A DNA stretch of 64,000 nucleotides from Nymphaea colorata (taxonomy: Eukaryota > Streptophyta > Magnoliopsida > Nymphaeales > Nymphaeaceae): positions 1,803,001-1,867,000 of the forward strand of contig NC_045142.1 of assembly GCF_008831285.2 (NCBI RefSeq), given 5' to 3'. Below, in pieces: positions 11,561 to 23,390 of the stretch. Both the position numbers and the translations under genes were made by a program. Each line of letters opens with the position of its first letter. The stretch's first letter is position 1. The notes below the pieces were generated by a model that did not search any database, had not been told where the DNA came from, and was given only the letters and a program-made list of their open reading frames with translations.

Positions 11561-12297
11561 ATAAAGTTTACTGAGCCTTCAACTCGTGTAATTAGTGTAC
11601 AAATATTTACCTTAGTAGAGTTACCTAAACTCTTCAAGTTAAAGAACCTAAAGATGATTGTGGGTGATTTGGAGAAGCATTCCATCTTATTGCCCAAAAA
11701 AGAGCCAAAGCTCCCATCTACTTTGCTGTCTTGGGGTGTTGTATTTGTTGTGCTTAAGCCTGGGCACCGGACCGAGCCGCTGCCTAGCCGGTACCCCGCC
11801 CAATTCGGGCCTGAGCCTAAGCCTGAGCCTGGAAAAAAGGAACCCATGCCGGCTCGATAATGAGTTTTTTACTTTTTTTATTTTTATATATATTTATAAT
11901 ATTTTATTTTAATTAATTATATTTATATAAATTTTTTATTTAAAAATATATTTTTAAATTTAATCAGGTCGAGCTCGAGCTTGGTTTTTCGAGTCGGGCT
12001 GGCCCGGGCCCGGGTTTGGAATGTTGGGCCGGCCTGGGCGCGACTCATTATCGGGTCGGGTCAGCCCGATGCCCAGGCTTAGCTGTGCTTGAACTAACTA
12101 ACTGCCTATTAGCCCTTGCCCAGACTGCGGCACCAAAGAAGGTGAAGGTTGTTGTTGTGGACTTCTCTCCAAGCAGTGCTAAGCATTTGGAGACTTATAC
12201 TACCCTAAGAAAAGAAGAATGCCTAAAGAAATTGTTTGATGGGGAGAAACATATAGAGCAACAACTTTCTTGTGCCGTTCCATGCGTTCTAGGATGA
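11561..12297 (+). pseudogene. Old coding exon interrupted by a MITE
   Basis: A pyrimidine-rich tract ending in CTGAG at about 11560 resembles a splice acceptor. The frame that follows is open from 11561 to 11754, where the MITE begins. If the element (11755-12081) and one copy of its 8-bp duplication (12082-12089) are left out, the same frame continues at 12090 and stays open to the TGA at 12295-12297, about 134 codons in all. The predicted peptide is rich in K, L and V, with a KKVKVVVVDFSPSS segment, and I do not recognise its family. Continuity across the insertion argues that the host sequence was once coding; its present function is unlikely unless the element is spliced or bypassed. Confidence 0.45.
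11755..12081. mobile_element. hAT-like MITE, TAAGCCTGGGCA termini
   Basis: The left end reads TAAGCCTGGGCACCGG and the right end, in reverse, TAAGCCTGGGCATCGG, a nearly perfect terminal inverted repeat. Flanks 11747-11754 (GTTGTGCT) and 12082-12089 (GCTGTGCT) match at 7 of 8 bases. GC-rich subterminal GGGCC/CCGGG motifs enclose an AT-rich core. No transposase is present. A partial relative lies at 9555-9720. Confidence 0.85.
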
Positions 12298-12467
12298 GTT
12301 AAACATAAACCTCATGATTTCTCCCCTGTCCTGTAAAAAAGGGAACACCACCTAACAAGCAACGCCATTGATGAATCTCTGTTTTTTTGCTTAAGTTTTC
12401 CGCGTTTCTGTATACATATAGGGCTGCCAATCATCATCTGATTATGAGTTAGGATATAATATTTTCA
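12298..12467. other. Short gene-free gap
   Basis: Nothing recognisable. Confidence 0.4.
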
Positions 12468-12553
12468 AGTAAACTTCAGCTATATGATTTCTTATCTGCA
12501 ACTGGTAGTTAGTAAACTTCAGCTATATGATTTCTTATCTGCAACTGGTAGTT
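12468..12553. repeat. Perfect 43-bp tandem duplication
   Basis: The 43-bp unit beginning AGTAAACTTCAGC and ending CTGGTAGTT occurs twice in a row with no difference, so the duplication is recent. It is non-coding. Confidence 0.95.
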
Positions 12554-12740
12554 GTCCGCATAACCCTAATTTGCCTATCAGAAAAGCAAAGGAAGGATTT
12601 TAAAAAATTTTACTTGTTATACATAAAAATTTTGACATAAAAATTTTGAAAAATGATATTTTGACCTTAGTCAAAATTTAGAAACTCTAATTTAGCCTCC
12701 CTCATGAAAATCTTTTGGCTCCATCCCTGCTCTGCGCAAG

Positions 12741-13048
12741 TAGGGGTGAACAACGAGTCGAGCTACTCAAGCTCGTGAACGAGTTCGAGCCGAGTCTTTG
12801 CTTAACGAGTCGAGCTCGAGTTCATGAGTCGACTCGTTCAAATAATTGAGTCGAGACGTAACTAACGAGTCGAGCTCGAGCCTTAATCAAGTTGATATAT
12901 TCTAATGAGTTTATGAGTTTGTCGAGCCTTAATCGAGTTGAGTTCGTGCTCAATACGTAACAATGAGTATAAATTCTATTCAAATGAGTTTGTTGAGCCT
13001 TAATCGACTGACTGAACTTGGGCTCGACTCGGCTCGGGTTCAACCCTA
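12741..13048. mobile_element. hAT-like MITE, TAGGGGTGAAC termini
   Basis: The left end TAGGGGTGAACA pairs with the right end read in reverse, TAGGGTTGAACC. Flanks 12733-12740 (TGCGCAAG) and 13049-13056 (CACGCAAG) agree at 6 of 8 bases. The body is filled with ACGAGTCGAGCTCGAG-type subterminal motifs, as in the element at 375-851 and in many plant non-autonomous hAT families. No coding capacity. Confidence 0.78.
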
Positions 13049-13056
13049 CACGCAAG

Positions 13057-14168
13057 GATGACACACACAAGTAGAAATATATTCCTTTACTAAGGCTGGT
13101 GTTTGGTGGACATGGATTCCTAAACTCTCTTGTAGTATGCATTTCACCTTTCAGGTTGAACAAAATGTCACGGTCGATAGAACAAAACAGGGACAGACAG
13201 TGCCATGAAGATCATCTTGTCTTCATTATCAGGCTTCTGATATTTCTAATGGAACCGTTAGGTAGCCCGCAGTGAGAGCACTGCTTTTTAAACAAGAAAC
13301 AGAAAGGACCATTTTCATGAACCTTAATCTACAAGTAATTCCGCCAACCTGGCCGGCGGTTCGAGTTAAAGACCTTTAAGTTGAAGAAAGTCAAGAGTTC
13401 GAGATGTGGTCAACACGGTGGGCGTATGCTTTGGCGAAATTAAATTGGTAAGAATCTGCCTAACTCCAGCTTGCCTATCCAACTGTCTCCAAATGAGAGA
13501 CTGAGGCTGGACAGCTAACCCGCTGCTCCGACCCCACGAAGCTTGTTCTTTTCCTTTTCTTTCCATCCATTGTTGTATGAATCCGAACCGCCGGCATCAA
13601 GGAAGGGAGGCGAAATACAACTTGTTGTTGGCCTGTTCATACAGTCAAAAGATCGATCTCGCGTGGACCAAGTCGAGCTTGCTCGCATTCACAAATAGGC
13701 TGAGTGTGAACTCAGAGTGCGAAACTTCGGCCTTTGCTCACGTAGGTTGGCTTATATATGTATAGTTGGCAAACTTGTTGATCCGAGTTGGAAGCCACTT
13801 GAGTCGGCTAGGACTGTTCATTTACAGGTCATGAGTTAGGGTTTTGCAGAGTCAGCTGCGATTATCAACAAATTACAAGTTCTTTTTCGTCATGTGTTGT
13901 TGAATGCTAAATTTTGTTACTTTTTCAATTGTGAAATACCACAAATTTTACTAAGTATAACAAATACTCTTATTATTCAGTTTTAGTTGACTAAAAAAAA
14001 ATCAAACATGAGTCCCAACAAACTTACTTTTTATATCTATTTATAGAAAAAATGCATATATATATATATATATACACGTCAAACATTTGTAGTGGACGTT
14101 TCGGCCTTCTTTTGAGCGGTGGGTCAAATCCTGCTTATTGCTCAACGTGGGCCAGTTCAGCTCATAGA
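13057..14168. other. Gene-free stretch
   Basis: Short frames around 13366-13765 on both strands have no family resemblance. A TA microsatellite of about 20 bp lies near 14055-14073. Confidence 0.4.
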
Positions 14169-14586
14169 TAGAGATGTTAATTGATTGGACTTATCTAGTG
14201 TTACCGGATGTTAAAATATTTGGATTTGAATTCGGATTTTAAAATGAACGAAGACAAGTATGTGCTATATCTGGATCTGAATCTGATCCAAATCTTATAA
14301 TTCACATCCAAATTCGAATATGAAACTTTTAAACCAAATCCCAACTGCACCACAATATATTGAGCGCCGACTTTCAAAATGTGTGGATATTAGGTGTAGG
14401 ATATTTATTTAAAAGTAAATTTGGTTCAAATCTATTCTGAATTTGAACAGGTATTTATTTAAATCTAAATCTGAATCTGAATCTGAATTTGATCTGGTTT
14501 TTCAATCATTTTTTTTTTCATATACTTCTTTTAGGTAGTTCGGTTAGACTGACGTCGAGTCCAATTCGGATTCATTGACATCCCTA
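14169..14586. mobile_element. MITE-like element, TAGRGATGTYAAT termini
   Basis: The left end TAGAGATGTTAATTGATT and the right end in reverse, TAGGGATGTCAATGAATC, form an imperfect terminal inverted repeat; both are followed by GGAC or a close variant. The interior is rich in GGATTTGAATTCGGATTT-like words. I did not find a matching 8-bp duplication (CTCATAGA on the left, ACATTCAA on the right), so it may be old or its ends misplaced. Confidence 0.5.
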
Positions 14587-15295
14587 ACATTCAACTCGAC
14601 ACTAGTCAGTGGTGCAGATCGAGCTGGTTCGTTCAGCTGTTTCCCTTTGCTTCGCACTACCCGCTCTGGATGTTCATTAGGATGATTTCACATGCATCTG
14701 CTCCATGGAGTTCTTGCCATTTCAAGATGTAAGTGATCATTTATGTGGCATGGATTTTTTTTATTTATCTTTATTAAAAAATATAAATACAAGTACACAG
14801 GTCTGAGAATAATTAAGAATATGCACAAAATAATGTGAAATGCTTCGAAAATAAATATTTTTGATAATTTTACACAATTACAATGTCTTAATATCTTAGA
14901 TCAGCTTATACGTCATCAAATCGAGTTGGGGTGGGTGTGAAGGGGAAAAGAAGGAAACAGAAGCTTTACAAAAAGATTGGCATAACCAAAGTTGAACATG
15001 TTTTTTATTACTCCTTCAAAATTAGATGTGTTTCTATAAAATTTTCAAAAAAAAAAAATTGTAGCACAGATGCAACTGATTTAAATGTTGTTTTAAATAA
15101 ATAAAAACATCGTTTTTGTGGTTGATGATTGAGCAATTGTACTTTTTCGAAGATACGAAGATCTTAGGCATTAAAATTTCAAATCTTTAAGTATCCAATT
15201 ACATATGGAAACTCTTAAATCATTGCATCTTTAACAAATCAATCCTCAAGTTTTAAAAGCTAACAAGGAGACCCTTACCTTTGAGCCAATCACCA
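14587..15295. other. Gene-free AT-rich stretch
   Basis: No recognisable gene or bounded repeat. Confidence 0.4.
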
Positions 15296-15830
15296 CCGAC
15301 ACGTGGGAAAATGGGACGTCAGACGTCCGCCAGTAAATGTTGGTGAAGATTAATTTTTGCCAACGTTCAGAACAGGACATCGGTGAAAGTAGTTTTCAGC
15401 GACGTGTGCCACTAAGATGTCGTTGAAGTTGAATTTTTACCGATGTCCAACTCAAAAACGTCAATAAACATTCACTCTTACCCAAGTCTAAACGAAGATG
15501 TCGGTGAAAAGTAGCTTTTCCCGACGCATGTCACTAGGATGTCGTTGAAGTTGAGCTTTTACCAACATCTAGCTCTAAAACGTTGGTTAACATGTTACTA
15601 TAATCGACGTTCAGAACAAAACGTTGGTAAAAAGACTTTTACTGACGTCCATTTCGCAGACATTAATAAAAAATAAGATACTTTTACAGACATGTGGTTA
15701 TGCTTGCGTCTCCAAGTCACTTTTACCAACATGCATCAAATGTCGGTAAAAGTTACAACAAAACTTTTACCAACGTTTTTAAGTGCGACCTTTTATCGAC
15801 GCATCCCGGGCAAATTCTCCGCCAACTCTA
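15296..15830. mobile_element. CACTA-type subterminal repeat block
   Basis: About a dozen degenerate copies of a short motif occur in both orientations: TTTTACCGACGT, or TTTTACCAACGT, and its reverse ACGTCGGTAAAAG or GATGTCGGTGAAA. Such head-to-head arrays of ACCGACG/CGTCGGT with TTTTA are characteristic of the subterminal regions of plant CACTA (En/Spm) elements. I found no clean CACTA terminus or 3-bp duplication and no transposase frame, so this is a fragment or non-autonomous derivative. Pyrimidine-rich sequence follows to about 15960. Confidence 0.6.
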
Positions 15831-16921
15831 TAACTCCACCCGTGCCCTTCTTCTTCCATCTTTTCATTTCTCCTCTCTCTTCTTCCCACTGATATTTACC
15901 GAAGTTTTTGAGCAATTTCAGGTGTTCTTCATCAATTTTTGACGTCTAAATGATAAAAAGGTAGGTTGCTTGTTAAGTTTTTTCGATTTGTCAATGATTT
16001 TATGTTATGATATTGTTTTAGAGTTTGTAGGTTGGTTTTGTTTTTGTAAATGATGTTTTGCTTGTGGCCTATATTTGCTTATTGTATGTATTGATTGGTA
16101 GTATCTTTTACCATTATATACTTTTTCTTATAAGTGATTTTTGCCATACTGCACACAATCCAGGGAATATCATCAGCTAGTCTTCTTCTCCAAGCAACAT
16201 ATGCAGTGTTGCCCAAGCAGAAAAGAGCATTAGCTGCTAATGAGTTTAAACATTAGAATGATGAAGAATCAGGGAGTCCTAGACAAAAGCTATTTTATTT
16301 GGTTCATGTCTTCTCTATCTTGTTGTTGTTTTTGTTTTGCCTTTTAACTATTTCTTCTCTGTTTATTAGAGATAATCATTTTAGGTTTTCTATTTCACTC
16401 TTTTTTCATTTTAGGTTTTAATACTTGCAGAATCTTATATGAGTTGTACCTCTAAATGCAATACACATGGATATGGGTCGATAAAAAAAATAACAAATCT
16501 TCACCAACACATGAAATTGCATCGAATATTTCATGTGTACATGACCTCTTGAGATCAATGAATATTATATGATTTATATTACACAAGAAAGAAGTAACAA
16601 TTTTATGATAGTCATAGCAGTTGGCATCTCTTCACTGGGCATTAAACATGCTACCTCCATAAAAGAGTCGAGCTTCCCACTCTTAACAACGTTAAATCAG
16701 AAGTTATTAAAGGATGGAAAGAGAATTTACTAATAAATTCAAAGTTGGTGTTCATTTGCTGCCATTGTGTGCATAAACAACAAATACAATTTAAAAAAAA
16801 AAAATGCCTTGAATTGCATGTAAAAAATAATCTAATGATCTTGGCCCGTAGCTAGACTTTAATTCTTGCTTGGTATCAGCATGATTTAATTTTCATGATT
16901 ATCGCTTTTTACATGTACCTC

Positions 16922-16954
<33 letters not shown>

Positions 16955-17180
16955 ATATATAATGATACTCAACATATGATTGTCGAAAGACATTATATGA
17001 TATTGTTTTTACTGTACAGTCGTTCGCTTATATTTAAGTTTTTGCTTATGCTTGTTCAGTTGTAAGGAGTGGTTTTCACCGGTTTTGGAGATTTTATGGT
17101 AGCCCGTGGCAAATAAATCGATATCCGGATCCGAGCGCTCTATGATCTAAACCGTATCCGACCCGCTTCCTTCTCAACAC
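15831..17180. other. Gene-free stretch before the SRRM1-like gene
   Basis: AT-rich DNA with a (TA)n microsatellite at 16922-16961. The last 100-200 bp should contain the promoter of the gene that follows; I see no clear TATA box near 17100. Confidence 0.4.
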
Positions 17181-17349
17181 TTGCCTCCCCGAAGAGGTGG
17201 AGCTCTTCCCCTCCGACGAAAATATCTTTCGAAGGCGAACCCTAGAGGTGTTTTCTTGAGACCGAGGAAAACTCTCTCTCTCTCTCTCTCTCTTTCTCAG
17301 CTCTGGTTAGGGGTTCCGGCAGCCGGAGCGTGCAATCGGAGCCGCGAAG
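17181..17349 (+). promoter_or_regulatory. 5' leader of the SRRM1-like gene, with CT repeat
   Basis: GC-richer sequence immediately before the start codon contains a CT-repeat tract at about 17273-17295, a common feature of plant 5' UTRs and core promoters. The transcription start is not fixed. An open frame overlapping the leader is not needed to explain it. Confidence 0.4.
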
Positions 17350-20300
17350 ATGTCGGGCGGTTTCTTTCGAGTAAGCATTATTGTCCTAATCCTGGTTTTC
17401 TCCTCTGATTTGCTTCTTCCTCTTCTCTAAATTTTCTGTTTCTTGGCGGCTTTCGCTTTTGAAGTAGAGAGGTCTGATTCTATGGAGTGGCCCTCCCCTT
17501 TGGAGTTAGAATTCCATTTTTGTGTGTATGGGTGTCTTTTGGAGTAATTTGGAGTCTTCCATTTTTTCCTTTTTGTTTTAAGGGCACGTCGGCTGATCAA
17601 GACACTCGTTTCTCGAACAAGCAAGCGAAGCTACTCAAGTCCCAGAAATTCGCAGCAGAGTTGGAGCATCAGGTTCGTGGTTCGGCCTAATATGGGTGGT
17701 CGTTTTGTAATTACGGTACTCATTCGGTTGCATTGTCTTCCTGTGTAGGTTGATATGACGAAAGTGAAGGTGGATGTTATTAGGCCATGGATTGCGAATC
17801 GAGTGACTGAGCTTCTCGGTTTCGAAGATGAAGTTCTTATCAATTTCATATTTGGACTGCTAGAAGGAAAAGTAAGTCGTCATGCGGCATTGGGGTTTGT
17901 TTATAAGAACATGCTTTTCTTGGTTCATTTGTAATTCTTCCCTAATGTTTCAGTTTTTTTTTTTCATTTATGAATTACTTTGCGCATCGTTAGAGAGGTC
18001 CTTTCAGGTGTTCATAATTAGTCAGGTTTCGTTACAAATTTTGAAGTTTTCGTTGTTTGATTATCCGTGAATGAATAAATTCCGTTGCTTACTTGTGAAG
18101 TTGGGGTGGGGGGATCGAGAAGTTCAACTGCTACAGTACTTTCGGGCACTGTTTGTACGTTTGGGGCCTCTAATTTGTTCATTTGTTTCGTTGAAGAATG
18201 TGGATGGGAAGCAAGTCCAAATACAATTGACTGGGTTCATGGAGAAAAATACGGGGAAGTTCATGAAGGAGCTATGGAGTTTATTGCTTAGTGCACAGAA
18301 GAACATTAGTGGAGTACCTCAGCAATTTTTAGATGCCAAGGAAGAAGAGACGAAGAAGAAAAAGGTTTAATTTCAAACACGTTATTTTGAGCGATCAGTT
18401 CCATAAAGCACGACCAGTTTCGGTTTATACTGCTTGGCTTTCTTTAAAATAAAATTTTTCTCACTTTTTGAATTTTTGGTGGACTTTAGGCTGAGGCTGA
18501 TCGTATTAACCTGGAAATTCAGAAAAGGAAGGAGAAGGATAATAGGGAAATGGAGCAAGGCCATAAGAAGGAACTGGTAACAAATATTGATAGATTGTGA
18601 TATCTTTTTAGACATTGTAATACATGATCAGTAGCCTCTATTTTCCTTGTTTTGCTACTTTTATCTGTCTTCAACAGTTCATCTAGAATTAACATCACTT
18701 ATTTTTTGTGCTCCGTTCAGCTAGCTTCTGCAATGTTTTGGGTTCATATCCTTGTTTACCTCGAACTGCTGTAGGATGGTGAGACTGATGACTCGAGAGC
18801 TGCTTTCCGTGCTTCTGATGCTACCTCAATGCATTTGTTGACCAACTCTAGCCTAGAAGACAGCAAAGTAGGGGCACATAAATTGCAAGGAAGAGAAAGG
18901 TTAGATATGTTACAACGTTTCCTATGCCTTATTTTGACACAGCTTAAATGATTCATGAACATGTCTTTCTTCAGATTCAGCAGATTCTTTATCCTCTCGT
19001 ATGCTCTAATCAATGTCATTATTTTATCACATTTTCCTGCTTTCCCTTTTCTATTACTCCTACCACTACTACTATATGATCAAGGAGGTACTGAATATTA
19101 CTTTAGACATTTATTTATTTATCTTTTGGTGAACGCATCTCTTTACTGTTTCTTCAGCTCCATTCTTCCTTACGTTATTCACCTATCTGCAGATGTTTTA
19201 GTTATTACTTGTTAGTTACTTTCTCTCCTGTTTTCGACCTTCTGAAAAGTAGTTCTAATAAGTTTTCTTTCAGCATGTAGGGTTTTCCATGATTGATATT
19301 TTAAGCATTTGCTTTTTGCCACTGCTGTTTAAGGTAAATATTGTGCTTGTATTTGTTGTTCTAAGTTGATGACATGACAAATGGACATTATGTTGAAGAA
19401 GATTTAAAAGAGTGCATCTCATATAGCATCTGTGATTCTGTTTATCCAGTATTAAAAATAAGATGTTCTTTTCATGCAGGATTGCAAGTTCCCCACATGG
19501 TTTGGACCAGTCGCCCACACATCACAGGCATGCTGTTGTTCTTATTTTTATTTTAACTGTAATTTTGCTTGCGTAGTTAGTTATGACAAATAGCTTTGGG
19601 GCTGTGGGCTAATTTGTTTTCTGGTTGTGGTCTGTTGTTCTAGAAAATCTTCACATTCCCCTCGGCCGAGGAGCAAGTCCTTCTTAAATAACAGGAGCCC
19701 CTCAAGGTATGATCTCCATACCCTCTCTCTCAAACGCACACATACAGACACACATGTCACAAAATTCTTGTGCCATGTTTCATTTTCCCTTTTTTATCAT
19801 GGATGCATGTGTTATTGCTTCTAGGTCTGGCTCTTCTAGTGAAAGATCTAGATTGGAAAGTGTGTCAAGATCTCCTAGACGTCGAAGGCGCTCCCGTTCT
19901 GTTGATAGGCGCTCTTTTTCTCCAGTACATTCTCCACACGGTAAGCATTCATCACGTTATGCTAGGTCACCGCCTAGACGCAGACCACATTATCCAAGGC
20001 GGCGATCACCCTCACCATTGCCAGTAAGACGTAGGTCTCAAACTCCTATTGAGCGTAGATCCTCTTCTCCTCTACGCCGCAAATCGCCATCCCTTCTGAA
20101 GAGAAGGTCTCGATCACCAAGATATAGGTCTCCTTCACCTGTGCGAAGGAGATTTTCTCCAGCACGTTCTCCACCTCATCGCAGATCTCCTTCTCCTTCT
20201 AGAAGGAGATTGCCTTTGCTTCAATCCCCAAAATACCGCCGATCTCCTGTTCGGTCACCAAGAAGACGCCATGTGGAGGTTTCTCCTGTTCGAAGAAATC

Positions 20301-22215
20301 GGTAAGATGATCATATTTTCAAATAACATTTGCTTGCTTTCTCATTTCTGCAGTATGTAACAAATGCATTCTTGCAACCATATGTTCTCAGGAGTCGGAG
20401 TCCATACAGAAGTCACAGTCCTCCATATAGAAGTCGTAGGAGCTTGAGTAGAGAGCGTGTTGCTCATGCAAATGGTTCAGATCCAAGAAGATATAGAAAC
20501 GAAGAAAAGAGTCATAGGTATCAGAATCTAACTTTTGTATTCCACTAGCGGTACTAGAAATCCTCTTTCATCTTATTGTCCTGTTGATCTTTTCATTTTC
20601 CCTCAACATGTCCAGGGCATATGGAAGAAGGTCCCCAGATGCACATGCTATTGAGAGAAGTGAGAGTAAACGCTCTGGTGGAGGATACGAGCGTCATGGT
20701 CCTTCAGTGCGGCCACTATCTATTAATTTGAGGTCACCACAACGTGACGTAAAGTTGCCACCTGATTCCTCTCATAAAATCTCCACATTGTCACCTTCAG
20801 AAGAGCCAGTTCGCAGTCAGTTGGACTCACCTGTGTATGACAGGAACAAAAATATGAACCAGAGGAGGTATGTATATGATCTTTTATAATTTCAAATTTT
20901 CAACTCTATATCACCGTCGTGAATTTGCTTCTCTTGTTCTGTTGTGACTTGTTTGATTCTTCTACTCTTCTCAGTGATATGGTTCAAGGTGACAGCTCTA
21001 GAATGCTTCATAAGGAACAAAGGGTTCGCCAAGACAGTCCAGAGACAAGTACAGATGAGTAAGACGTCTTATCTTCTAGTTGTGGAAAATGTTCCTTTAC
21101 ATACCAGTTGCCACATTAGTTTACCCTGACAAAGTGCATATCATTGGCAAAATCCTAGTTGATAGAGTTTATTAGAAAGAAAAAGGAAAAGGGCAAAGGT
21201 CCAGCTAAGGTTGCAGAGGTGGATTAATTCTAGTAGGTCAACTCAGGAAAACCTCGGCTGCTAGCTGGTTTTCATAATCTGCAATGTTAGACGTCATGGA
21301 GTTCAGACATCCAGCAGCCAGTATTCAGATTCCAAGAGGGCGATCCATCCTTTGGAGATGCTTTATCTTTAGTCCTGGTCCAATGTATGGGTTTGTTGCT
21401 TTCTTCTTTTCCTGACATTGTATTCCGATTGCAGGGATGGTGTTCCTTACCAGAAAAGTCCCTCACAGAAGCCGGTGCAGCAACCTGCACGCATGCTTGA
21501 AGAAATTGAGTATGGCCCTGGTCGGCTAGGGAACACTGTTTCTCATAATCATGCACTGGTGAGGCAGTCATCTTCAAGACGATATGCTAGAGATAATTCG
21601 TCTCCAGAAGAAAGGCTTGATGATGCACATGCCACTCCAAATAAATTTGACACAAAAGACAAGAACGACAGAAAGATGAGCCGATCACCTGCAGATGATG
21701 ATTTTGGCATGGAGTACGAAAAAGAGCACACCAAACGATCCACAAAGATAGTGGAACACGCTGATAGGATTGGCAGATATGAGTCAGACGCTGAGGAAAG
21801 TGCAGATTCTAGGTATCGTAATTTGGGCAGCAAAAAAAAGAAGAGGGAAGGAGATGAAAGATCACCTCGTGATGATGATGACAATTCACAAAGTGATGAG
21901 AGGAAGCAAGCAAAAAGAAGAAGGAAGGAAGAAAAAAGGTTGCGGAAGGAGGAGAGAAGGCGCAGACGGGAAGAGCGGCATAGGAGGAGGGAAGAGCGAC
22001 ATGCAGCAAAGATGAAATCCAAATCTGGTGTTGCTATTTCCGTTGACATTCGGGAAAATGACAGAGGTGCTGATCAGTTGGACAGTGATGATGCGCATGA
22101 AAATTCCCATCAAAGTGATGCAGAGGAAGCTGAATCAGAGCAAAAAAGGTTGGAGATTGAGCTTCGGAAAAAGGCTCTTGAATCATTGCGAGCAAAGAAG
22201 GCTGTTGTTCATTAA
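17350..22215 (+). CDS. SRRM1-like PWI/RS splicing factor
   Basis: A nuclear pre-mRNA splicing factor related to animal SRRM1 (SRm160) and Arabidopsis At2g29210. I place 13 coding exons: 17350-17370, 17583-17672, 17749-17871, 18197-18364, 18490-18576, 18775-18899, 19480-19527, 19644-19706, 19825-20301, 20392-20517, 20616-20867, 20975-21058, 21435-22215. They join in frame to 814 residues. The start MSGGFFRGTSADQDTRF is the conserved family N-terminus. The PWI nucleic-acid-binding domain spans about residues 30-115, with RPWI at 49-52. From about residue 205 the protein is an arginine/serine domain (SPSPVRRR, RSRSPRY and similar), then a charged K/R/E-rich region, ending in a helix-like ELRKKALESLRAKKAVVH. 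Intron 7 (19528-19643) begins with GC instead of GT. Exon 7 is 48 nt and in phase with its neighbours, so it can be skipped without a frameshift. Exons 6-12 all end in phase 2. Confidence 0.9.
19480..19527 (+). other. Cassette-like 48-nt exon with GC donor
   Basis: This exon of the SRRM1-like gene encodes about 16 residues. Its donor reads CACAG then GCATGC; nearby GT dinucleotides either shift the phase or are poor donors. Exon 6 ends in phase 2 and exon 8 resumes in phase 2, so the mRNA stays in frame with or without this exon. Confidence 0.55.
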
Positions 22216-23273
22216 ATCTCATCCCAACATGTTGGAACAGCTTTGTTTTGTAGCAACCTAGTCAGACAGCGGTGGTCGTTATGGAGAATGTAAGTGTTCT
22301 TTCTTTAAGCCATTATTATGATGTATTCTGTGTTTACTTTTGACAGTAAAAGTTTATCCCCCCTGATTTCCTGAACAATTGAATCATGTAACCATTCCAA
22401 AAATTGTTCTGCTGGCCGTGAGAATTCAACCTTGCCTCTGATGGCCATGACCTTACTTACACTACTATGCCAACTTTTTAAAGTGTAATTCGATATCGAT
22501 TTTCTTTCTGCTTTTTTTTTGCTCTGATTCCTTTCTGCCATTATCCTGGCAGTTCTATTCGGAAGTTTCTGCCATCTTAATTGACAACAAAAATTGAATA
22601 TTTGGTCATGGGCTCCAGTGAGATCTTGTTCGTCAACTTTTCCCAGCAATGACATGAAAGAGGAGAAAAAAGAATGGCTTATTCAAGTGCATATTGTTGG
22701 AGATTAAAACTTGACAACTTGGTCTATATCAAGCAAAAAACATGACAGACCTGATTAAAAGGAACCTGGAGATTGCTCTGCTACCATTTATGCGCATGGG
22801 CATGCCTCTTTGTGTACGACATGTTTCATGGTAAGAGTAGGATACAAGTGAGTGCCTACAGAAGACTCGAACTAGGGATTTCTTTTTAGATCGTCTCCAT
22901 GTATATTTACGGGCATGCGGAAGTTTCACATTGATCCTGAGATGCGTATTTGCACATTTTCTCAGTAAAAGTCGGTGGCAGGTTACCAATAGCCGGAGTT
23001 CTTCCCAAGCATGTCTTACCTGCCTAGTTAAAGTTGCCCATGCAAATTGTGGGTCTAACTTCTCGAACACAGAGTCACTGCTAAACTCACCAAACTGAAT
23101 TCTCCTAAGTCTGAAATCTGGGTCCAAATAGACCCTAGCCACCAAAAAAAATTCGGCTGCTGCTCTTCTTGAACTGCAGCAGAATCCAATATTTTGCTAA
23201 ACAGTATGCACGACCAATTCAAACATATCTTCTTTCTATGGAATCTAGATTTTAGCACAAATTCCATCCATTT
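22216..23273. other. 3' UTR and gene-free region after the SRRM1-like gene
   Basis: The first few hundred bases should be 3' UTR. No canonical AATAAA stands out. Short frames on the minus strand are unsupported. Confidence 0.4.
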
Positions 23274-23390
23274 GGATATCTGAGATTGAACAAAAACCCA
23301 AAAATTTGAGATGGATATCTGAGATTGAACAAAAACCCAAAAATTTGAGATGGATATCTGAGATTGAACAAAAACCCAAAAATTTGAGAC
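23274..23390. repeat. 39-bp tandem repeat, three copies
   Basis: The unit begins GGATATCTGAGATTGAAC and continues through AAAAATTTGAGAT. Three copies occur in register, identical apart from the last base of the third. The unit length is a multiple of three, so one minus-strand frame shows a repeated peptide, but nothing else suggests it is translated. Confidence 0.95.
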
